This document shows, piece after piece, positions 8,047 through 18,033 of a DNA stretch of 64,000 nt. Both the position numbers and the translations under genes were made by a program. Numbering within the stretch: the stretch's first letter is position 1; every line of letters starts with the position of its first letter. The notes beneath the pieces are model-generated. The model was given only the letters and a program-made list of their open reading frames with translations. It searched no databases and was not told where the DNA came from. The stretch is taken from assembly GCA_002375995.1 (NCBI GenBank), contig DFNI01000037.1:28294-92293 (forward strand), read 5' to 3'. The DNA is from Acetothermia bacterium UBA3571 (GTDB taxonomy: Bacteria; Bipolaricaulota; Bipolaricaulia; Bipolaricaulales; Bipolaricaulaceae).

Positions 8047-10266
8047 ATGTCCAGGATCATCGCCCGGGCGGCAATCCGCGGAGCCCACTCGTACGTGGAG
8101 CGCGCCGAAAAGGAGCTCAAGGAGGCCATCGAGGCCTACGGCCCCCAGAAGAAGGTGGAGTTCCCCAATACCGCCTACTACCTTCCCCTGATCCTCGCCC
8201 TCACCGGGATCGAGGTGAAAACGCTTGCCGACGCCGAGAAGGCCCTGGGAGTAGCCAAGTCCCTCCTTCCCCCCGTCCCCGAAGATCGCCTCTGGCTCCC
8301 CTACCTGGGGCCGGCCCTGGACGCGGGGATCGCCACCCTGATCGCCGAGGAGATCATCGAGGCCCTGAAGTACCTGCGGGGATGGGAGCCCGAGGGGATC
8401 TGGCTCGGCTTCACCGATGACTCCACCTTAAGGCTCCAGGGGATCAAGCTCGTGGACGGGCGGATGCCGGGCTTCGCGGCGTGTGTGGGGGCCATGCCCT
8501 CGGTGGAGGAGGCGGTGGAGCTCGCGCGGGCACTGCAGGAGAGGAACATCCTCGTCTTCATGGCCTCGAACACCAAGGGGATTTCCATGGCGGAGCAGTT
8601 GGCGGAGGCGGGGATCGAGATGTCCTGGGATACCTTCCTCGTCCCCTACGGAAAGGACACCTCCGCCGCGGTACATGCCCTCAACTTCGCGGCCCGGGCC
8701 GCCATGACCTTCGGGGGGATAAAGCCGGGAGATCTCGAGGCCGCCCGCAAAATCCTCCTCTACAACAAGGAGCGGGTCCACGCCTTCGTGCTCGCTTTGG
8801 GGGCCGATTATGGCCCCGAGGAACATGACGGCCAGCTCCTCACCGACGAGAAGTACGCCACCGCCGCCGGGGCCATAAACTTCGGGTTCCCGGTGATCGC
8901 CGACGTCCCCATCCCCCAGATCCTCCCCCGGGGGATCTGCACCTACGAACACGTGGTCTCGGGAGTCCCCCACGACAAGCTCGTCTCCAAGGCCATCGAG
9001 GTCCGGGGCTTGAAAATCAAGGTCTCCGAGATCCCCATCCCTGTCCCCTACGGCGCCGGCTTCGAGGGGGAAAGGGTCCGAAAGGAGCAGATGCACGTCC
9101 AGTTCGGCGGAAAATACACCGATTCCTTCGAGCTCCTCCGCGGCCGGGACATGTCCGAGGTGGAGGACGGCCGGATCGTCCTCATCGGCCCCGATATCGA
9201 TCAGGTGGAAGAGGGCGGGGCGCTGCCGTTAGGGGTAATCGTGGAGGTGGCGGGCCGCCGGTTCAAGGAGGACTTCGAGCCAGTGTTGGAGCGGAGGATC
9301 CACGAGTACGCCTCCTGGGCCAACGGGGTGTTCCACATGGGCCAGCGCACCACCACCTGGATCCGCATCTCCAAGGACGCGTTCAAGAAGGGCTTTCGGC
9401 TCAAACACTACGGCGAGATCCTGGTCCACAAGTTCAAAGAGGACTTCTCCGGGATCGTGGACAAGGTCCAGGTGACCATCATCACCGACCCCGAGAAGAT
9501 CAAGGAACCTATGGAGGAAGCCCGGGAGATCTACCGGAAACGGGACGAGCGGATCGCGGGGCTCCAGGACGAGGACGTGGACACCTTCTATTCCTGTGTC
9601 CTTTGCCAGTCCTACGCCCCCAACCACGTATGTGTAGTCACCCCGGAGCGGTTGGGGCTCTGTGGCGCCTATACCTGGCTCGACTGCGCCGCCTCCCACG
9701 AGATGGACCCCCACGGGCCCAACCAGCCCATCAAGAAGGGGGAGACCATCGACCCGGTGCTGGGGCAGTGGCGGGGGGTGAACGAGTACGTGAAGCGGGC
9801 CTCCAACGGGAACCTGGAGCGGGTGAGCATGTACTCCATTATGCAGGATCCCCAGACCTCCTGCGGGTGCTTCGAGTGCATCGTGGCGGTGCTGCCGGAG
9901 ACCAACGGCGTCATGATCGTAAACCGCGAGTACTTGGGCGATACCCCCATCGGAATGCCGTTCTCTACCATGGCCGGACAGATCGGCGGCGGGGTTCAGA
10001 CTCCCGGGTTCCTGGGGATCGGGAAGCTCTACATCACCAGCGCCAAGTTCATCTCCGCCGAGGGCGGGATAAAGCGGGTGGTGTGGATGCCCAAGGAGCT
10101 GTTGGAGGAGATCCGCCCCCGCCTTGAGAAGCGCCTGGAGGAGGTGGGTGTCCCGGATCTCATCGAAAAGATCGCCACCGAGGACGACGCGGTGGAGATC
10201 GACAAGCTCCTGGAGCACCTTGAACGGGTAAAGCACCCGGTCCTGGAGATGGAGCCGATCATATAG
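8047..10266 (+). CDS. acsB: CO-methylating acetyl-CoA synthase (CODH/ACS, Ni-Fe-S subunit)
   Basis: AcsB joins a methyl group from the corrinoid protein, CO from CODH and CoA into acetyl-CoA. The 739-residue length matches bacterial AcsB. The A-cluster ligands are intact: C517, C520, C529 and C539 (SCVLCQSYAPNHVC and GLC) and the C606-G-C608 motif that holds the distal nickel (SCGCFEC). They sit exactly 11 residues later than the Moorella numbering known for the family. The ATG at 8047 follows GAGGAGGGGGAG. It is the first gene of the acs operon. A short heptamer repeat block (10267-10296) separates it from acsC. Confidence 0.97.
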   Translation: MSRIIARAAIRGAHSYVERAEKELKEAIEAYGPQKKVEFPNTAYYLPLILALTGIEVKTLADAEKALGVAKSLLPPVPEDRLWLPYLGPALDAGIATLIAEEIIEALKYLRGWEPEGIWLGFTDDSTLRLQGIKLVDGRMPGFAACVGAMPSVEEAVELARALQERNILVFMASNTKGISMAEQLAEAGIEMSWDTFLVPYGKDTSAAVHALNFAARAAMTFGGIKPGDLEAARKILLYNKERVHAFVLALGADYGPEEHDGQLLTDEKYATAAGAINFGFPVIADVPIPQILPRGICTYEHVVSGVPHDKLVSKAIEVRGLKIKVSEIPIPVPYGAGFEGERVRKEQMHVQFGGKYTDSFELLRGRDMSEVEDGRIVLIGPDIDQVEEGGALPLGVIVEVAGRRFKEDFEPVLERRIHEYASWANGVFHMGQRTTTWIRISKDAFKKGFRLKHYGEILVHKFKEDFSGIVDKVQVTIITDPEKIKEPMEEAREIYRKRDERIAGLQDEDVDTFYSCVLCQSYAPNHVCVVTPERLGLCGAYTWLDCAASHEMDPHGPNQPIKKGETIDPVLGQWRGVNEYVKRASNGNLERVSMYSIMQDPQTSCGCFECIVAVLPETNGVMIVNREYLGDTPIGMPFSTMAGQIGGGVQTPGFLGIGKLYITSAKFISAEGGIKRVVWMPKELLEEIRPRLEKRLEEVGVPDLIEKIATEDDAVEIDKLLEHLERVKHPVLEMEPII

Positions 10267-10296
10267 GTGACGCGTTACGGGTGAGGCGTGACGGGT
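10267..10296. repeat. Heptamer tandem repeat block, acsB-acsC gap
   Basis: About four copies of a 7-base unit of the form GT(G/A)ACG(C/G), starting directly after the acsB stop codon and ending just before the acsC ribosome site. Same family as the blocks at 31.2 kb and 44-57 kb. Confidence 0.8.
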
Positions 10297-10309
10297 TGAG
10301 GAGGGAAAT

Positions 10310-11650
10310 ATGGCGAAGAAGTTGACGGGGATAGAGATCTACAAGCTCCTTCCCCGCACCAACTGCGGGGACTGCGGCTTCTCCACCTGTATGGCCTTCG
10401 CCATGCAGGTGGCGGCCAAGAAGGTGGCCCTGGACAAGTGCCCCCATGTCTCCGAGGAGGCCAAGGCGGCCCTGGGGGAGGCCCAGGCCCCGCCTATGCG
10501 TACCGTGACCATCGGTACGGGGGACCGCGCGTGGACGGTGGGCGGGGAGACGGTGCTTTTCCGCCATGAGGAGAAGTTCCACCGGCCGTGTGCCGTGGCG
10601 GTGCGGTTCGGCGACGACCTCCCCGCGGAGGAGCTGGCCGCTAAAGTGAAGGAAGCTTCAGGGCTTAGGTTCGTGCGCATCGGGCAGGAGATCGGGGTGA
10701 ACCTCATCGCGGTGGAGCACCGCGGGGGCGACTTCCCCGCCGCTGTAGGGATCGCCCGTGAGAACACCGACCTTCCCCTCGTGCTCATCTGCGAGGATCC
10801 CGATACCATGGGAAAGGCCCTGGAGACCTGCGGAGACTCCCGTCCCCTCCTCTATCCGGCCACCGCGGGCAACCTCGAGGCCATGGCCGCGCTGGCAAAA
10901 GAGCATTCCTGCCCCCTGGGGGTGCGGGGAAAGGACGCGGAGGAGCTCGCCCAGCTCACCCCCAAGCTCAAGGAGCTGGGTGTGGAGGACCTGATCCTCC
11001 ATCCGGCCGCCGAAAGTCTCGCGGGGACCCACGCGGAGCTCGTGCGGCTCCGGCGCCTGGCGCTGAAAAAGACCTTCCGCCCGGTGGGCTACCCCACCCT
11101 GGCCATGGTAGAGGGGGACGATCCCTTCGAGGTCGCCGCCCAGGCCACCGCCTACATCTGCAAGTACGCCTCGGTGGTGGTCCTGCCCCCGGTGGGGCCT
11201 GAGGTGGCCCTGGCGTTGCTCACCGTGCGCCAGAACATCTACACCGACCCGCAGGTGCCGCTGGCCATCGAGGCCAAGCTCTACGAGGTCGGGGAGCCGG
11301 ATGAGAACGCGCCGGTGTTGGTCACCACCAACTTCGCCCTTACCTACTTCACCGTGGAGGGGGAGGTGGAGCGGAGCAAGGTCCCGGCGTACATCGCGGT
11401 GGTGGACACCGAGGGGCTCGGGGTGCTCAACGCCTACGCCGACGACCGGCTCACCGCCGAGAAGATCATAAAGACCCTGAAGGAATACGGAGTCATGGAG
11501 CGGGTGCGCCACAAGAAGGTGATCATCCCCGGGCTCGTGGCGGTACTCAAGATGGAGATCCAGGAGGAGACCGGCTGGGAGGTGATCGTGGGGCCGGAGG
11601 ACGCGGCCGGGATCCCCAGCTTCCTCAAGAACGAATGGAACCCGAACTGA
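10310..11650 (+). CDS. acsC: Corrinoid iron-sulfur protein, large (gamma) subunit
   Basis: The large subunit of the CFeSP, which carries methyl-cobalamin from AcsE to AcsB. The 446-residue protein starts with the [4Fe-4S] motif C-x2-C-x4-C-x16-C (NCGDCGFSTC, then KCPH), the low-potential cluster that reactivates cob(II)alamin. A TIM-barrel-like centre and a C-terminal corrinoid-binding part (from about residue 330: NFALTYFTVEGEVE, ADDRLTAEKIIKTL, VIIPGLVAVLK) follow in the expected order. ATG at 10310 follows GAGGAGGG. The 3' end overlaps acsV by 16 bases. Confidence 0.96.
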   Translation: MAKKLTGIEIYKLLPRTNCGDCGFSTCMAFAMQVAAKKVALDKCPHVSEEAKAALGEAQAPPMRTVTIGTGDRAWTVGGETVLFRHEEKFHRPCAVAVRFGDDLPAEELAAKVKEASGLRFVRIGQEIGVNLIAVEHRGGDFPAAVGIARENTDLPLVLICEDPDTMGKALETCGDSRPLLYPATAGNLEAMAALAKEHSCPLGVRGKDAEELAQLTPKLKELGVEDLILHPAAESLAGTHAELVRLRRLALKKTFRPVGYPTLAMVEGDDPFEVAAQATAYICKYASVVVLPPVGPEVALALLTVRQNIYTDPQVPLAIEAKLYEVGEPDENAPVLVTTNFALTYFTVEGEVERSKVPAYIAVVDTEGLGVLNAYADDRLTAEKIIKTLKEYGVMERVRHKKVIIPGLVAVLKMEIQEETGWEVIVGPEDAAGIPSFLKNEWNPN

Positions 11651-13554
11651 CGGGCACGAACCTGGTGCGGGTCACCTTCCGCCCCGACGGGAAGGCCGTC
11701 GAGGTGGAACGGGGAGAGACGTTGCTTTCCGCCGCCCAAGCCGCGGGCATTCCCCTCGTCAGCATCTGTGGCGGCGAGGGCATCTGCGGCCGGTGTCGGG
11801 TGATCGTGCGCGGGGGGAAGGTGGAGGCCGCTCCCACCCTGCACCTTTCCCGGGAGGAGATCAAGAAGGGCTACGTCCTCGCTTGTCAAGCCCGGGTGCT
11901 GAGTGATGTGGAGGTGGAGGTTCCCCCCGAGTCCCGGGAGGGGGCGGCCGCGGCGGTGGACCGGGACGCCCGGGGGTTCCTGGCCCCAGAGGCCGAGGCC
12001 CGCGATACCTTCGCCCGAGAACCCCTGGTGCGAAAGCTTTATCTGGAACTCCCACCTCCCACCCTGGAGGACAACACCGGGGATCAAGAGCGCCTCTTCC
12101 GGGAGGTGCGCCGGAGGGCCGAGGCCCCTATCCTCCAGGCGGGCCTCAAGGTCCTGCGGGGACTCCCCCCGCTTCTGCGGGGGGCGGGCTGGCGGGTGAC
12201 GGTGACCCTGGCCCAGCGGGGCGGCACGGTGGAGCTCCTCCAGGCCGAGCCCGGTGACCGGGCGCGGGAGGCCTACGGGGTGGCGGTGGACGTGGGGACC
12301 TCCACCGTGGTGACCCACCTCATGGACCTCCGCACCGGTAAGACCCTGGGCGCTGAGGCCAGATACAACTCCCAGAGGGCCTTCGGGGAGGAAGTGACCC
12401 GGAGGATCATCGCCGCCGAGCGAGAGGGCCTCGAGAAGCTACAGGGAGCCGTCGTCGAGGACATAAATGGTCTTATCGCCCTCCTCATCGAGCAGGCGGA
12501 GGTGAAGCTCCAGGATGTGCTGGCAGTGATGTGTGCCGGGAACACCGCCATGACCCACTTCCTGTTGGGGCTTCCCCCAGGGACATTGAGGAAGAGCCCC
12601 TACGTGGCCGCGGCCCTGGCCCCGCCCCCGGTGCGGGCGGCGGAGGTGGGGATCCGTATCAACCCCCGGGGTCTCCTCTACGTGGTCCCCGGGATCGGCG
12701 GCTGGGTGGGGGGCGATGTGACCGCGGGGCTTCTGGCCACCGGGCTTTTCCGGGCCACGGAGCCTTTCCTGTTCATCGACATCGGCACCAACGGCGAGGT
12801 GGTCCTGGGGGACGGCGATTGGATGGTAGCCGCCTCGGCCTCGGCAGGGCCGGCCTTCGAGGGAGCCGGGGTGACCTGCGGGATGCGGGCTGCCCGGGGG
12901 GCGATCCACCGGGTGGAGTTCGCCTCCGGTGGGGTGCGGTATTGGACCGTGGGGGATGAACCTCCCCGAGGGCTTTGCGGCTCGGGCATCATCGACACGG
13001 TGGCAGGGCTCTTCCGGGCTGGGTACATCGATCGCTCGGGGCGCCTGGACCCGGACCGGCCCGGGGTGGTGGAGTGGCACGGGGAGCTCGCCTTCCGGTT
13101 GGTGCCGGAAGGCGAGGGGGCCCGGGAAGTGGTGGTCACCCAGCGGGACATCGAGAACGTCCTCCGGGCCAAGGCCGCCATCTACGCCGCTGTATCCATC
13201 CTCCTCAGGGAAATGGGCCTCGAACCCGAACGGATAAAGCAGATCTACATCGCGGGGGCCTTCGGGAGCCACATTGACCCCGAGAACGCGGTGGCCCTGG
13301 GGCTTGTCCCCGACCTCCCGGGAGCGGAGATCACGTTTGTGGGGAACACATCGCTGGCGGGGGCCAAGCTGTGTCTTCTTTCTAAGGACGCGTTCGCGGA
13401 GGCCGAGCGCCTGGCGCGGCGAGTTACCTACTACGACCTCATCAATTGCCCTTACTACTACGAGGAGTTCATGGCGGCCAAGTTCCTGCCCCACACCGAT
13501 CTTTCCCGTTTCCCCACGGTGGTCAAGACGCTGAGATTGGGGGAGCCGGTATGA
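11635..13554 (+). CDS. acsV: Reductive activator of CFeSP (RACo, ASKHA-domain ferredoxin)
   Basis: RACo uses ATP to drive reduction of inactive cob(II)alamin in the corrinoid protein. The 639 residues show an N-terminal [2Fe-2S] plant-type domain (CGGEGICGRCRVIVRGG with the fourth Cys in LACQ, residues 44-86), a linker and middle domain, and a C-terminal ASKHA ATPase part (VAVDVGTSTVV near residue 220, FIDIGTNGEVVLGDGDW, GLCGSGIID, IYIAGAFGSHID). The start overlaps acsC and the end overlaps acsF (ATGA), indicating translational coupling throughout the operon. Confidence 0.93.
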   Translation: MEPELTGTNLVRVTFRPDGKAVEVERGETLLSAAQAAGIPLVSICGGEGICGRCRVIVRGGKVEAAPTLHLSREEIKKGYVLACQARVLSDVEVEVPPESREGAAAAVDRDARGFLAPEAEARDTFAREPLVRKLYLELPPPTLEDNTGDQERLFREVRRRAEAPILQAGLKVLRGLPPLLRGAGWRVTVTLAQRGGTVELLQAEPGDRAREAYGVAVDVGTSTVVTHLMDLRTGKTLGAEARYNSQRAFGEEVTRRIIAAEREGLEKLQGAVVEDINGLIALLIEQAEVKLQDVLAVMCAGNTAMTHFLLGLPPGTLRKSPYVAAALAPPPVRAAEVGIRINPRGLLYVVPGIGGWVGGDVTAGLLATGLFRATEPFLFIDIGTNGEVVLGDGDWMVAASASAGPAFEGAGVTCGMRAARGAIHRVEFASGGVRYWTVGDEPPRGLCGSGIIDTVAGLFRAGYIDRSGRLDPDRPGVVEWHGELAFRLVPEGEGAREVVVTQRDIENVLRAKAAIYAAVSILLREMGLEPERIKQIYIAGAFGSHIDPENAVALGLVPDLPGAEITFVGNTSLAGAKLCLLSKDAFAEAERLARRVTYYDLINCPYYYEEFMAAKFLPHTDLSRFPTVVKTLRLGEPV

Positions 13555-14324
13555 GGCCGTTCACCATCGCGGTGGCGGGCAAAGGCGGCACCGGGAAGAC
13601 CACCCTGGCGGCGCTTTTGGTGGAGGAGCTCCGCCGACACGGCACGGTCCTGGCGGTGGATGCCGATCCCAACTGTAATCTGGGCGAGGCCCTGGGGATG
13701 GAGGTGGAACGGACCATAGGTCAACTCCGGGACGAGGTTCTGGAGCGGATCGCGGATCTTCCCCCGGGCGTGCCCAAGGACCAGATCTTGGAGCTGGGGC
13801 TGCACGAGTGCCTGGTGGAGGACGAGGGGGTAGACCTCCTCGTCATGGGCCATGGGGAGGGGCCCAAGTGCTACTGTATGGTGAACCACGTGCTGCGGCG
13901 GGTGATCCAGACCCTGAAAGGAAATTACCGGTACGTGGTCTTGGACAACGAGGCGGGGATGGAGCACCTCTCCCGCCGCACCACTCAGGACGTGGACGTG
14001 CTGTTGGTGGTGGCGGAGCCGACCCCGGTCTCCCTGCGTTCGGCCAGGCGCATCGCGGGGATCGCCGCGGAGCTGAAGCTCAGGGTGGGGAAAAAATATC
14101 TCGTCCTCAACCGGGTCACGGGCGGACTTTCCCCGGAGATCCGGGGGATGATGGAGGAGACCGGGCTTCCCCTTCTCGGGGAGATCCCCTATGACCCCGG
14201 GGTGGAGGAGCTGTCCCGGGAGGGACAGCCGCTTTCCGGGCTACCTTCGAGCGCGCCGGCGCGGCGGGCGGTGGCGGAGATGTTGGCCCAGCTTTTTCAG
14301 GAAAGGAGGAACGATGGGCGTTGA
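13551..14324 (+). CDS. acsF: CooC/AcsF-type nickel-insertion ATPase
   Basis: A 257-residue CooC-family ATPase with AGKGGTGKTTLAALL (deviant Walker A), VDADPNCNLGEALG and the metal-binding CxC in GEGPKCYCMVNHVLRR. Family members mature CODH and/or ACS by nickel loading. I placed the start at the ATG overlapping the acsV stop (13551-13554); longer frames upstream only shadow acsV. It lies between acsV and acsD, as in many acetogen clusters, so ACS maturation is the likeliest role. It overlaps acsD by 11 bases. Confidence 0.92.
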   Translation: MRPFTIAVAGKGGTGKTTLAALLVEELRRHGTVLAVDADPNCNLGEALGMEVERTIGQLRDEVLERIADLPPGVPKDQILELGLHECLVEDEGVDLLVMGHGEGPKCYCMVNHVLRRVIQTLKGNYRYVVLDNEAGMEHLSRRTTQDVDVLLVVAEPTPVSLRSARRIAGIAAELKLRVGKKYLVLNRVTGGLSPEIRGMMEETGLPLLGEIPYDPGVEELSREGQPLSGLPSSAPARRAVAEMLAQLFQERRNDGR

Positions 14325-15288
14325 GGTCCCGGACGTGAAGGAGAGTTTTCCCCAAGCCATTTACACCGTGACCATCGGGGCCACCCCCGAGGATGGGGGC
14401 ACCCGGGCCAAGGTGGTCACCGTGGGCGGGGAGACCGCCCTCCCCTTCCACACCTTCGAGGGTGAGATCCCCCATCCCCCCGTGGTGGCCATGGAGGTCT
14501 GGGACGTTCCCGGCGAGGATTGGCCCGATGTGGTACGGGAACCCTTCTCCGAGGTGATGGGGGATCCCGGGGCGTGGGCCGTGAAGTGCGTGGAGTACGG
14601 GGCGGACCTCATCTGCTTGAGGCTTGTGGGCTGTGACCCCAACGGGGCCGACAAATCCCCGGAGGATGCGGTCCAGGCGGTGAAACGGGTGTTGGAGACA
14701 GTGGGGGTGCCCCTGATCATCTGGGGCTGCGGGAACCCCGAGAAGGACAACGAGGTCTTCCCCCTGGTGGCCGAGGCGGTAAAGGGCGAGAACTGCCTCC
14801 TCGGCACCATCACCCAGGACAACTATAAGACCTTGGTGGCGGTGGCCACCGCCTACGGGCACAAGCTGATCGCCGAATCCCCGGTGGACATAAACATCGC
14901 CAAGCAAGTGAACATCCTAGCCATGGACGCGGGGTTCCCGTTGGAGAAGTTGGTGATCTACCCCTCCACCGGCGCGTTAGGCTATGGGATCGAGTACGTC
15001 TACTCCATCATGGAGCGGACGCGCCTAGCGGGGCTCGGCGGGGACAAGCTCATGGCCATGCCGATACTGTGCGATATTGGGAAGGAGGTCTGGGGGGTCA
15101 AGGAAGCCCGGGCCCCCAGGGAGGAACAGCCGGAGTGGGGGGACGAGCGGCTCCGGGGCCCCCTGTGGGAGGCCACCACTGCTTACGTATACCTCATGGC
15201 GGGGGCGGACATCCTGGTGATGCGCCATCCTGAGGCGGTGCGGGCCACCAAGGCCTTCATCGAAAAAATTTTGGGGAGGCAGGGATGA
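14314..15288 (+). CDS. acsD: Corrinoid iron-sulfur protein, small (delta) subunit
   Basis: The small CFeSP subunit, 324 residues, a TIM-barrel partner of AcsC that together binds the corrinoid. Recognisable family segments are TIGATPEDGGTRAKVVTVGG near residue 20, VKCVEYGADLICLRLVG, LIIWGCGNPEKDNEV and the C-terminal AGADILVMRHPEAV. ATG at 14314 follows GAAAGGAGGAACG and overlaps the end of acsF. The next gene, acsE, overlaps by four bases. Nothing unusual was seen. Confidence 0.95.
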   Translation: MGVEVPDVKESFPQAIYTVTIGATPEDGGTRAKVVTVGGETALPFHTFEGEIPHPPVVAMEVWDVPGEDWPDVVREPFSEVMGDPGAWAVKCVEYGADLICLRLVGCDPNGADKSPEDAVQAVKRVLETVGVPLIIWGCGNPEKDNEVFPLVAEAVKGENCLLGTITQDNYKTLVAVATAYGHKLIAESPVDINIAKQVNILAMDAGFPLEKLVIYPSTGALGYGIEYVYSIMERTRLAGLGGDKLMAMPILCDIGKEVWGVKEARAPREEQPEWGDERLRGPLWEATTAYVYLMAGADILVMRHPEAVRATKAFIEKILGRQG

Positions 15289-16091
15289 TCCTCATCGGCG
15301 AGCGGATAAACGCGGGGTTCAAGGACATCGCCCGGGCCATCCGGGAGCACGACCCCGGGCCCATCCAGGAATGGGCCAGGAAACAGGCGGCCGCGGGGGC
15401 CGATTACCTGGACGTGAACATCGGCGCCGCCTCCAAGGATCCCGCGGACATGGAGTGGCTAGTAAAGGTAGTGCAAGATGCGGTCCCTACCCCCATTTGC
15501 GTTGACAGCAACCGCCCCGAGGTCCTGGAGGCGGGGCTTGCGGCCCTGGATGGGAGGGCGGCCCTGGTCAACTCCACCACCGCCGACGAGGAGAAGCTCG
15601 AGTCCATCGTCCCTTTGGCGGCCAAATACGACGCGGGGATCATCGGGGTGGCCATGGACCAGCGGGGAAGCCCCCAGGACGTGGAGCGGCGGGTGGAGAA
15701 CGGGGCCAAGATCTTCGCTGCCTGCGTCGACGCCGGGATCCCGCCGGAGAAGATCTTCCTGGACCCCATTCTAATGCCGATCCGGTTTATGCAGGACCAG
15801 GCGGTGAAGGTGCTGGAGGCGATCCGGGAGTATACGTTGCTTTCCGACCCCCCGCCCCACATCTCGGTGGGGCTCTCCAACATCTGCTCCAAAACCAAGG
15901 AACGGAGCCTGCTCACCCGGACCTTCCTGGTGATGGCCATGGCGGCGGGGCTGGACGCGGCCATCTGCAACGTGATGGACAAGGAGCTTTTAGCGGCGGT
16001 GGCCGCGGCGGAGATCATCCTGAACAAGGAGATCTACTCGGACGATTTCCTCAAGGTCTGGGCCCTGAAGCGGTCCAAGGGAGGTGAGTGA
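15285..16091 (+). CDS. acsE: Methyltetrahydrofolate:corrinoid iron-sulfur protein methyltransferase
   Basis: AcsE moves the methyl group from methyl-THF to the corrinoid of CFeSP, linking the folate branch (folD is in this window) to acetyl-CoA synthesis. The 268-residue pterin-binding TIM barrel shows LIGERINAGF at the start, GADYLDVNIGA, ICVDSNRPEVLEAGL, ALVNSTTADEEK, IIGVAMDQRG and ISVGLSNICS, all in family order. Length is standard. It overlaps acsD (ATGA) and its stop shares a base with the cooS start. Confidence 0.96.
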   Translation: MILIGERINAGFKDIARAIREHDPGPIQEWARKQAAAGADYLDVNIGAASKDPADMEWLVKVVQDAVPTPICVDSNRPEVLEAGLAALDGRAALVNSTTADEEKLESIVPLAAKYDAGIIGVAMDQRGSPQDVERRVENGAKIFAACVDAGIPPEKIFLDPILMPIRFMQDQAVKVLEAIREYTLLSDPPPHISVGLSNICSKTKERSLLTRTFLVMAMAAGLDAAICNVMDKELLAAVAAAEIILNKEIYSDDFLKVWALKRSKGGE

Positions 16092-17971
16092 TGGAGCGAA
16101 GCATCGACAGGGCGGCGCGGAAGATGTTGGAGGTGGCGGAGGAGCGGGGCCTGCAGACGGCGTGGGACCGTTATGATGCGCAATCCCCCCAATGCCGCTT
16201 CGGGGCCACGGGGTTGTGTTGTCGGATCTGCGTTATGGGGCCGTGCCGGATCATAGAGGGAAAGGCTCCCAGCGGGGTCTGCGGGGCCAGCGTGGACACC
16301 ATCGCCGCCCGGAACCTGGCGCGGATGATCGCCGCGGGGGCCGCCGCCCACTCCGACCACGGCCGGGACGTGGCCCACACCCTCCTCTCCGCGAGCCGGG
16401 ACGGGGACTACGAGGTGAAGGACCCGGTGAAGCTGCGGCAAGTGGCCTATTCCCTGGGGATCGACGCCGACGGGAAGGACGACCGGGAGCTGGCCCGGGA
16501 GGTGGCGGAGGCGGCCCTGGCGGAGTTTGGGAAGCAGGAAGGGGAATTGGTCTTCCCCTACAGGGCCCCGGAGCCCCGGGTGGAGCGCTGGCGGCGGCTG
16601 GGGATCATGCCCCGGGGGATCGACCGGGAGATCGTGGAGATCATGCACCGCACCCACATGGGCGTCGACACCGACTACAAGAACATCATCATGCAGGGGC
16701 TGCGGTGCGCCCTGGCCGATGGCTGGGGTGGCTCCATGATCGCCACCGAGCTCCAGGACGTCCTCTTCGGGACCCCCTCGCCGTTGCGGGCCAAGGTGAA
16801 CCTGGGGGTGCTGGATCCCGAGGCGGTGAACATCGTGGTCCACGGCCACGAACCCACCCTCTCGGAGATGATCGTGCTGGCGGCTCAGGATCCGGAGCTC
16901 CGGCGTCTGGCGGAGGAGGTGGGGGCGAAGGGGATCAACATCGCCGGGATCTGCTGCACCGCCAATGAGATCCTCATGCGCCACGGGATCCCGGTGGCGG
17001 GCAACTTCCTCCAACAGGAGCTCGCGGTGATGACCGGGGTGGTGGACGCCATGGTGGTGGACGTGCAGTGCATCATGCCGGCCCTCTCGGACCTCGCGAA
17101 GCACTTCCATACGCGGCTCATCACCACCTCCCCCAAGGCGGTGATCCCCGGGGCCGAGCACGTGGAGTTCTCCGAGGAGAGGGCGCTGGAAGTAGCCAGG
17201 GAGATCGTGCGGAAGGGGATCGAGAACTTTCCCCGCCGCAACGGCAAGGCCCTGGTCCCCGACGAACAGATGGACCTCATCGCCGGGTTCACCGCCGAAT
17301 CGGTGTTCTACTTCCTCGGCGGCAGGTACCGGGCCACCTATAGGCCCCTCAACGACGCCATCATCGACGGGAGGCTCCGGGGCGTGGCGGGGATCGTGGG
17401 CTGCAACAACCCCAAGATCACCCATGACTGGGCCCACGTGGAGATGGCGAAGGAACTCATCAAGCACGATGTGCTGGTGGTGACCACCGGGTGCTCTGCC
17501 ATCGCCGACGCCAAGGCGGGCCTCCTGCGGCCGGAAGTGGCGTTCGAGCTGGCGGGGAGGGGCCTCCAGGAGATCTGCGAGGCCGTGGGGATTCCGCCGG
17601 TGCTGCACCTGGGGGCCTGTGTGGACAACTCCCGGATCCTCATCGCCCTCACCAACATGGTCCACGAGGGGGGGCTTGGGGACGACATCTCCGACATCCC
17701 CGTGGCGGGAGCGGCGCCGGAGTGGATGTCGGAGAAGGCGGTGGCCATCGGGTTCTACTTCGTGGCGTCGGGAGTTTTCACCGTGTTGGGGCAGCCGTTC
17801 CCCGTGACGGCTTCGGAGCGGCTCACCAAATTCCTCACCGAGGAAATCGAGGAACTCGTGGGAGGAAAATTCGCGTTCGAATCCGATCCCATCAAGGCCG
17901 CGCACTTGATGATCGAGCACATCGACCGCAAGCGCCACGCCTTGAAGCTCCGGGAACCCATGTACGCGTGA
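16091..17971 (+). CDS. cooS: Anaerobic carbon monoxide dehydrogenase, catalytic subunit
   Basis: CooS/AcsA reduces CO2 to CO for AcsB. The 626 residues include the N-terminal Cys cluster for the B and D clusters (CRFGATGLCCRICVMGPCR), HTHMGVDTDY, VVHGHEPTLSE (His region of the C-cluster), GICCTANE, GCNNPKITHDWAH, TTGCSAIADAK and HLGACVDNSRI, which carry the C-cluster ligands. I take the ATG at 16091, five bases after GGGAGGTG; a GTG three bases earlier is in frame. It completes the operon order acsB-C-V-F-D-E-cooS. Confidence 0.97.
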   Translation: MERSIDRAARKMLEVAEERGLQTAWDRYDAQSPQCRFGATGLCCRICVMGPCRIIEGKAPSGVCGASVDTIAARNLARMIAAGAAAHSDHGRDVAHTLLSASRDGDYEVKDPVKLRQVAYSLGIDADGKDDRELAREVAEAALAEFGKQEGELVFPYRAPEPRVERWRRLGIMPRGIDREIVEIMHRTHMGVDTDYKNIIMQGLRCALADGWGGSMIATELQDVLFGTPSPLRAKVNLGVLDPEAVNIVVHGHEPTLSEMIVLAAQDPELRRLAEEVGAKGINIAGICCTANEILMRHGIPVAGNFLQQELAVMTGVVDAMVVDVQCIMPALSDLAKHFHTRLITTSPKAVIPGAEHVEFSEERALEVAREIVRKGIENFPRRNGKALVPDEQMDLIAGFTAESVFYFLGGRYRATYRPLNDAIIDGRLRGVAGIVGCNNPKITHDWAHVEMAKELIKHDVLVVTTGCSAIADAKAGLLRPEVAFELAGRGLQEICEAVGIPPVLHLGACVDNSRILIALTNMVHEGGLGDDISDIPVAGAAPEWMSEKAVAIGFYFVASGVFTVLGQPFPVTASERLTKFLTEEIEELVGGKFAFESDPIKAAHLMIEHIDRKRHALKLREPMYA

Positions 17972-18033
17972 TGGGACTCGTACAGAGGTGGAAGCCTGTT
18001 TGGGGGCGTGCGCGGGGATGAAAGGGGGCAAAG

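Noticed and set aside
16034..18031. 665-codon open frame antisense to cooS
   Set aside because: It is a shadow of cooS: GC-rich codons leave the opposite strand open. It is His/Gly/Asp-rich with no family pattern, while cooS has all its ligands.
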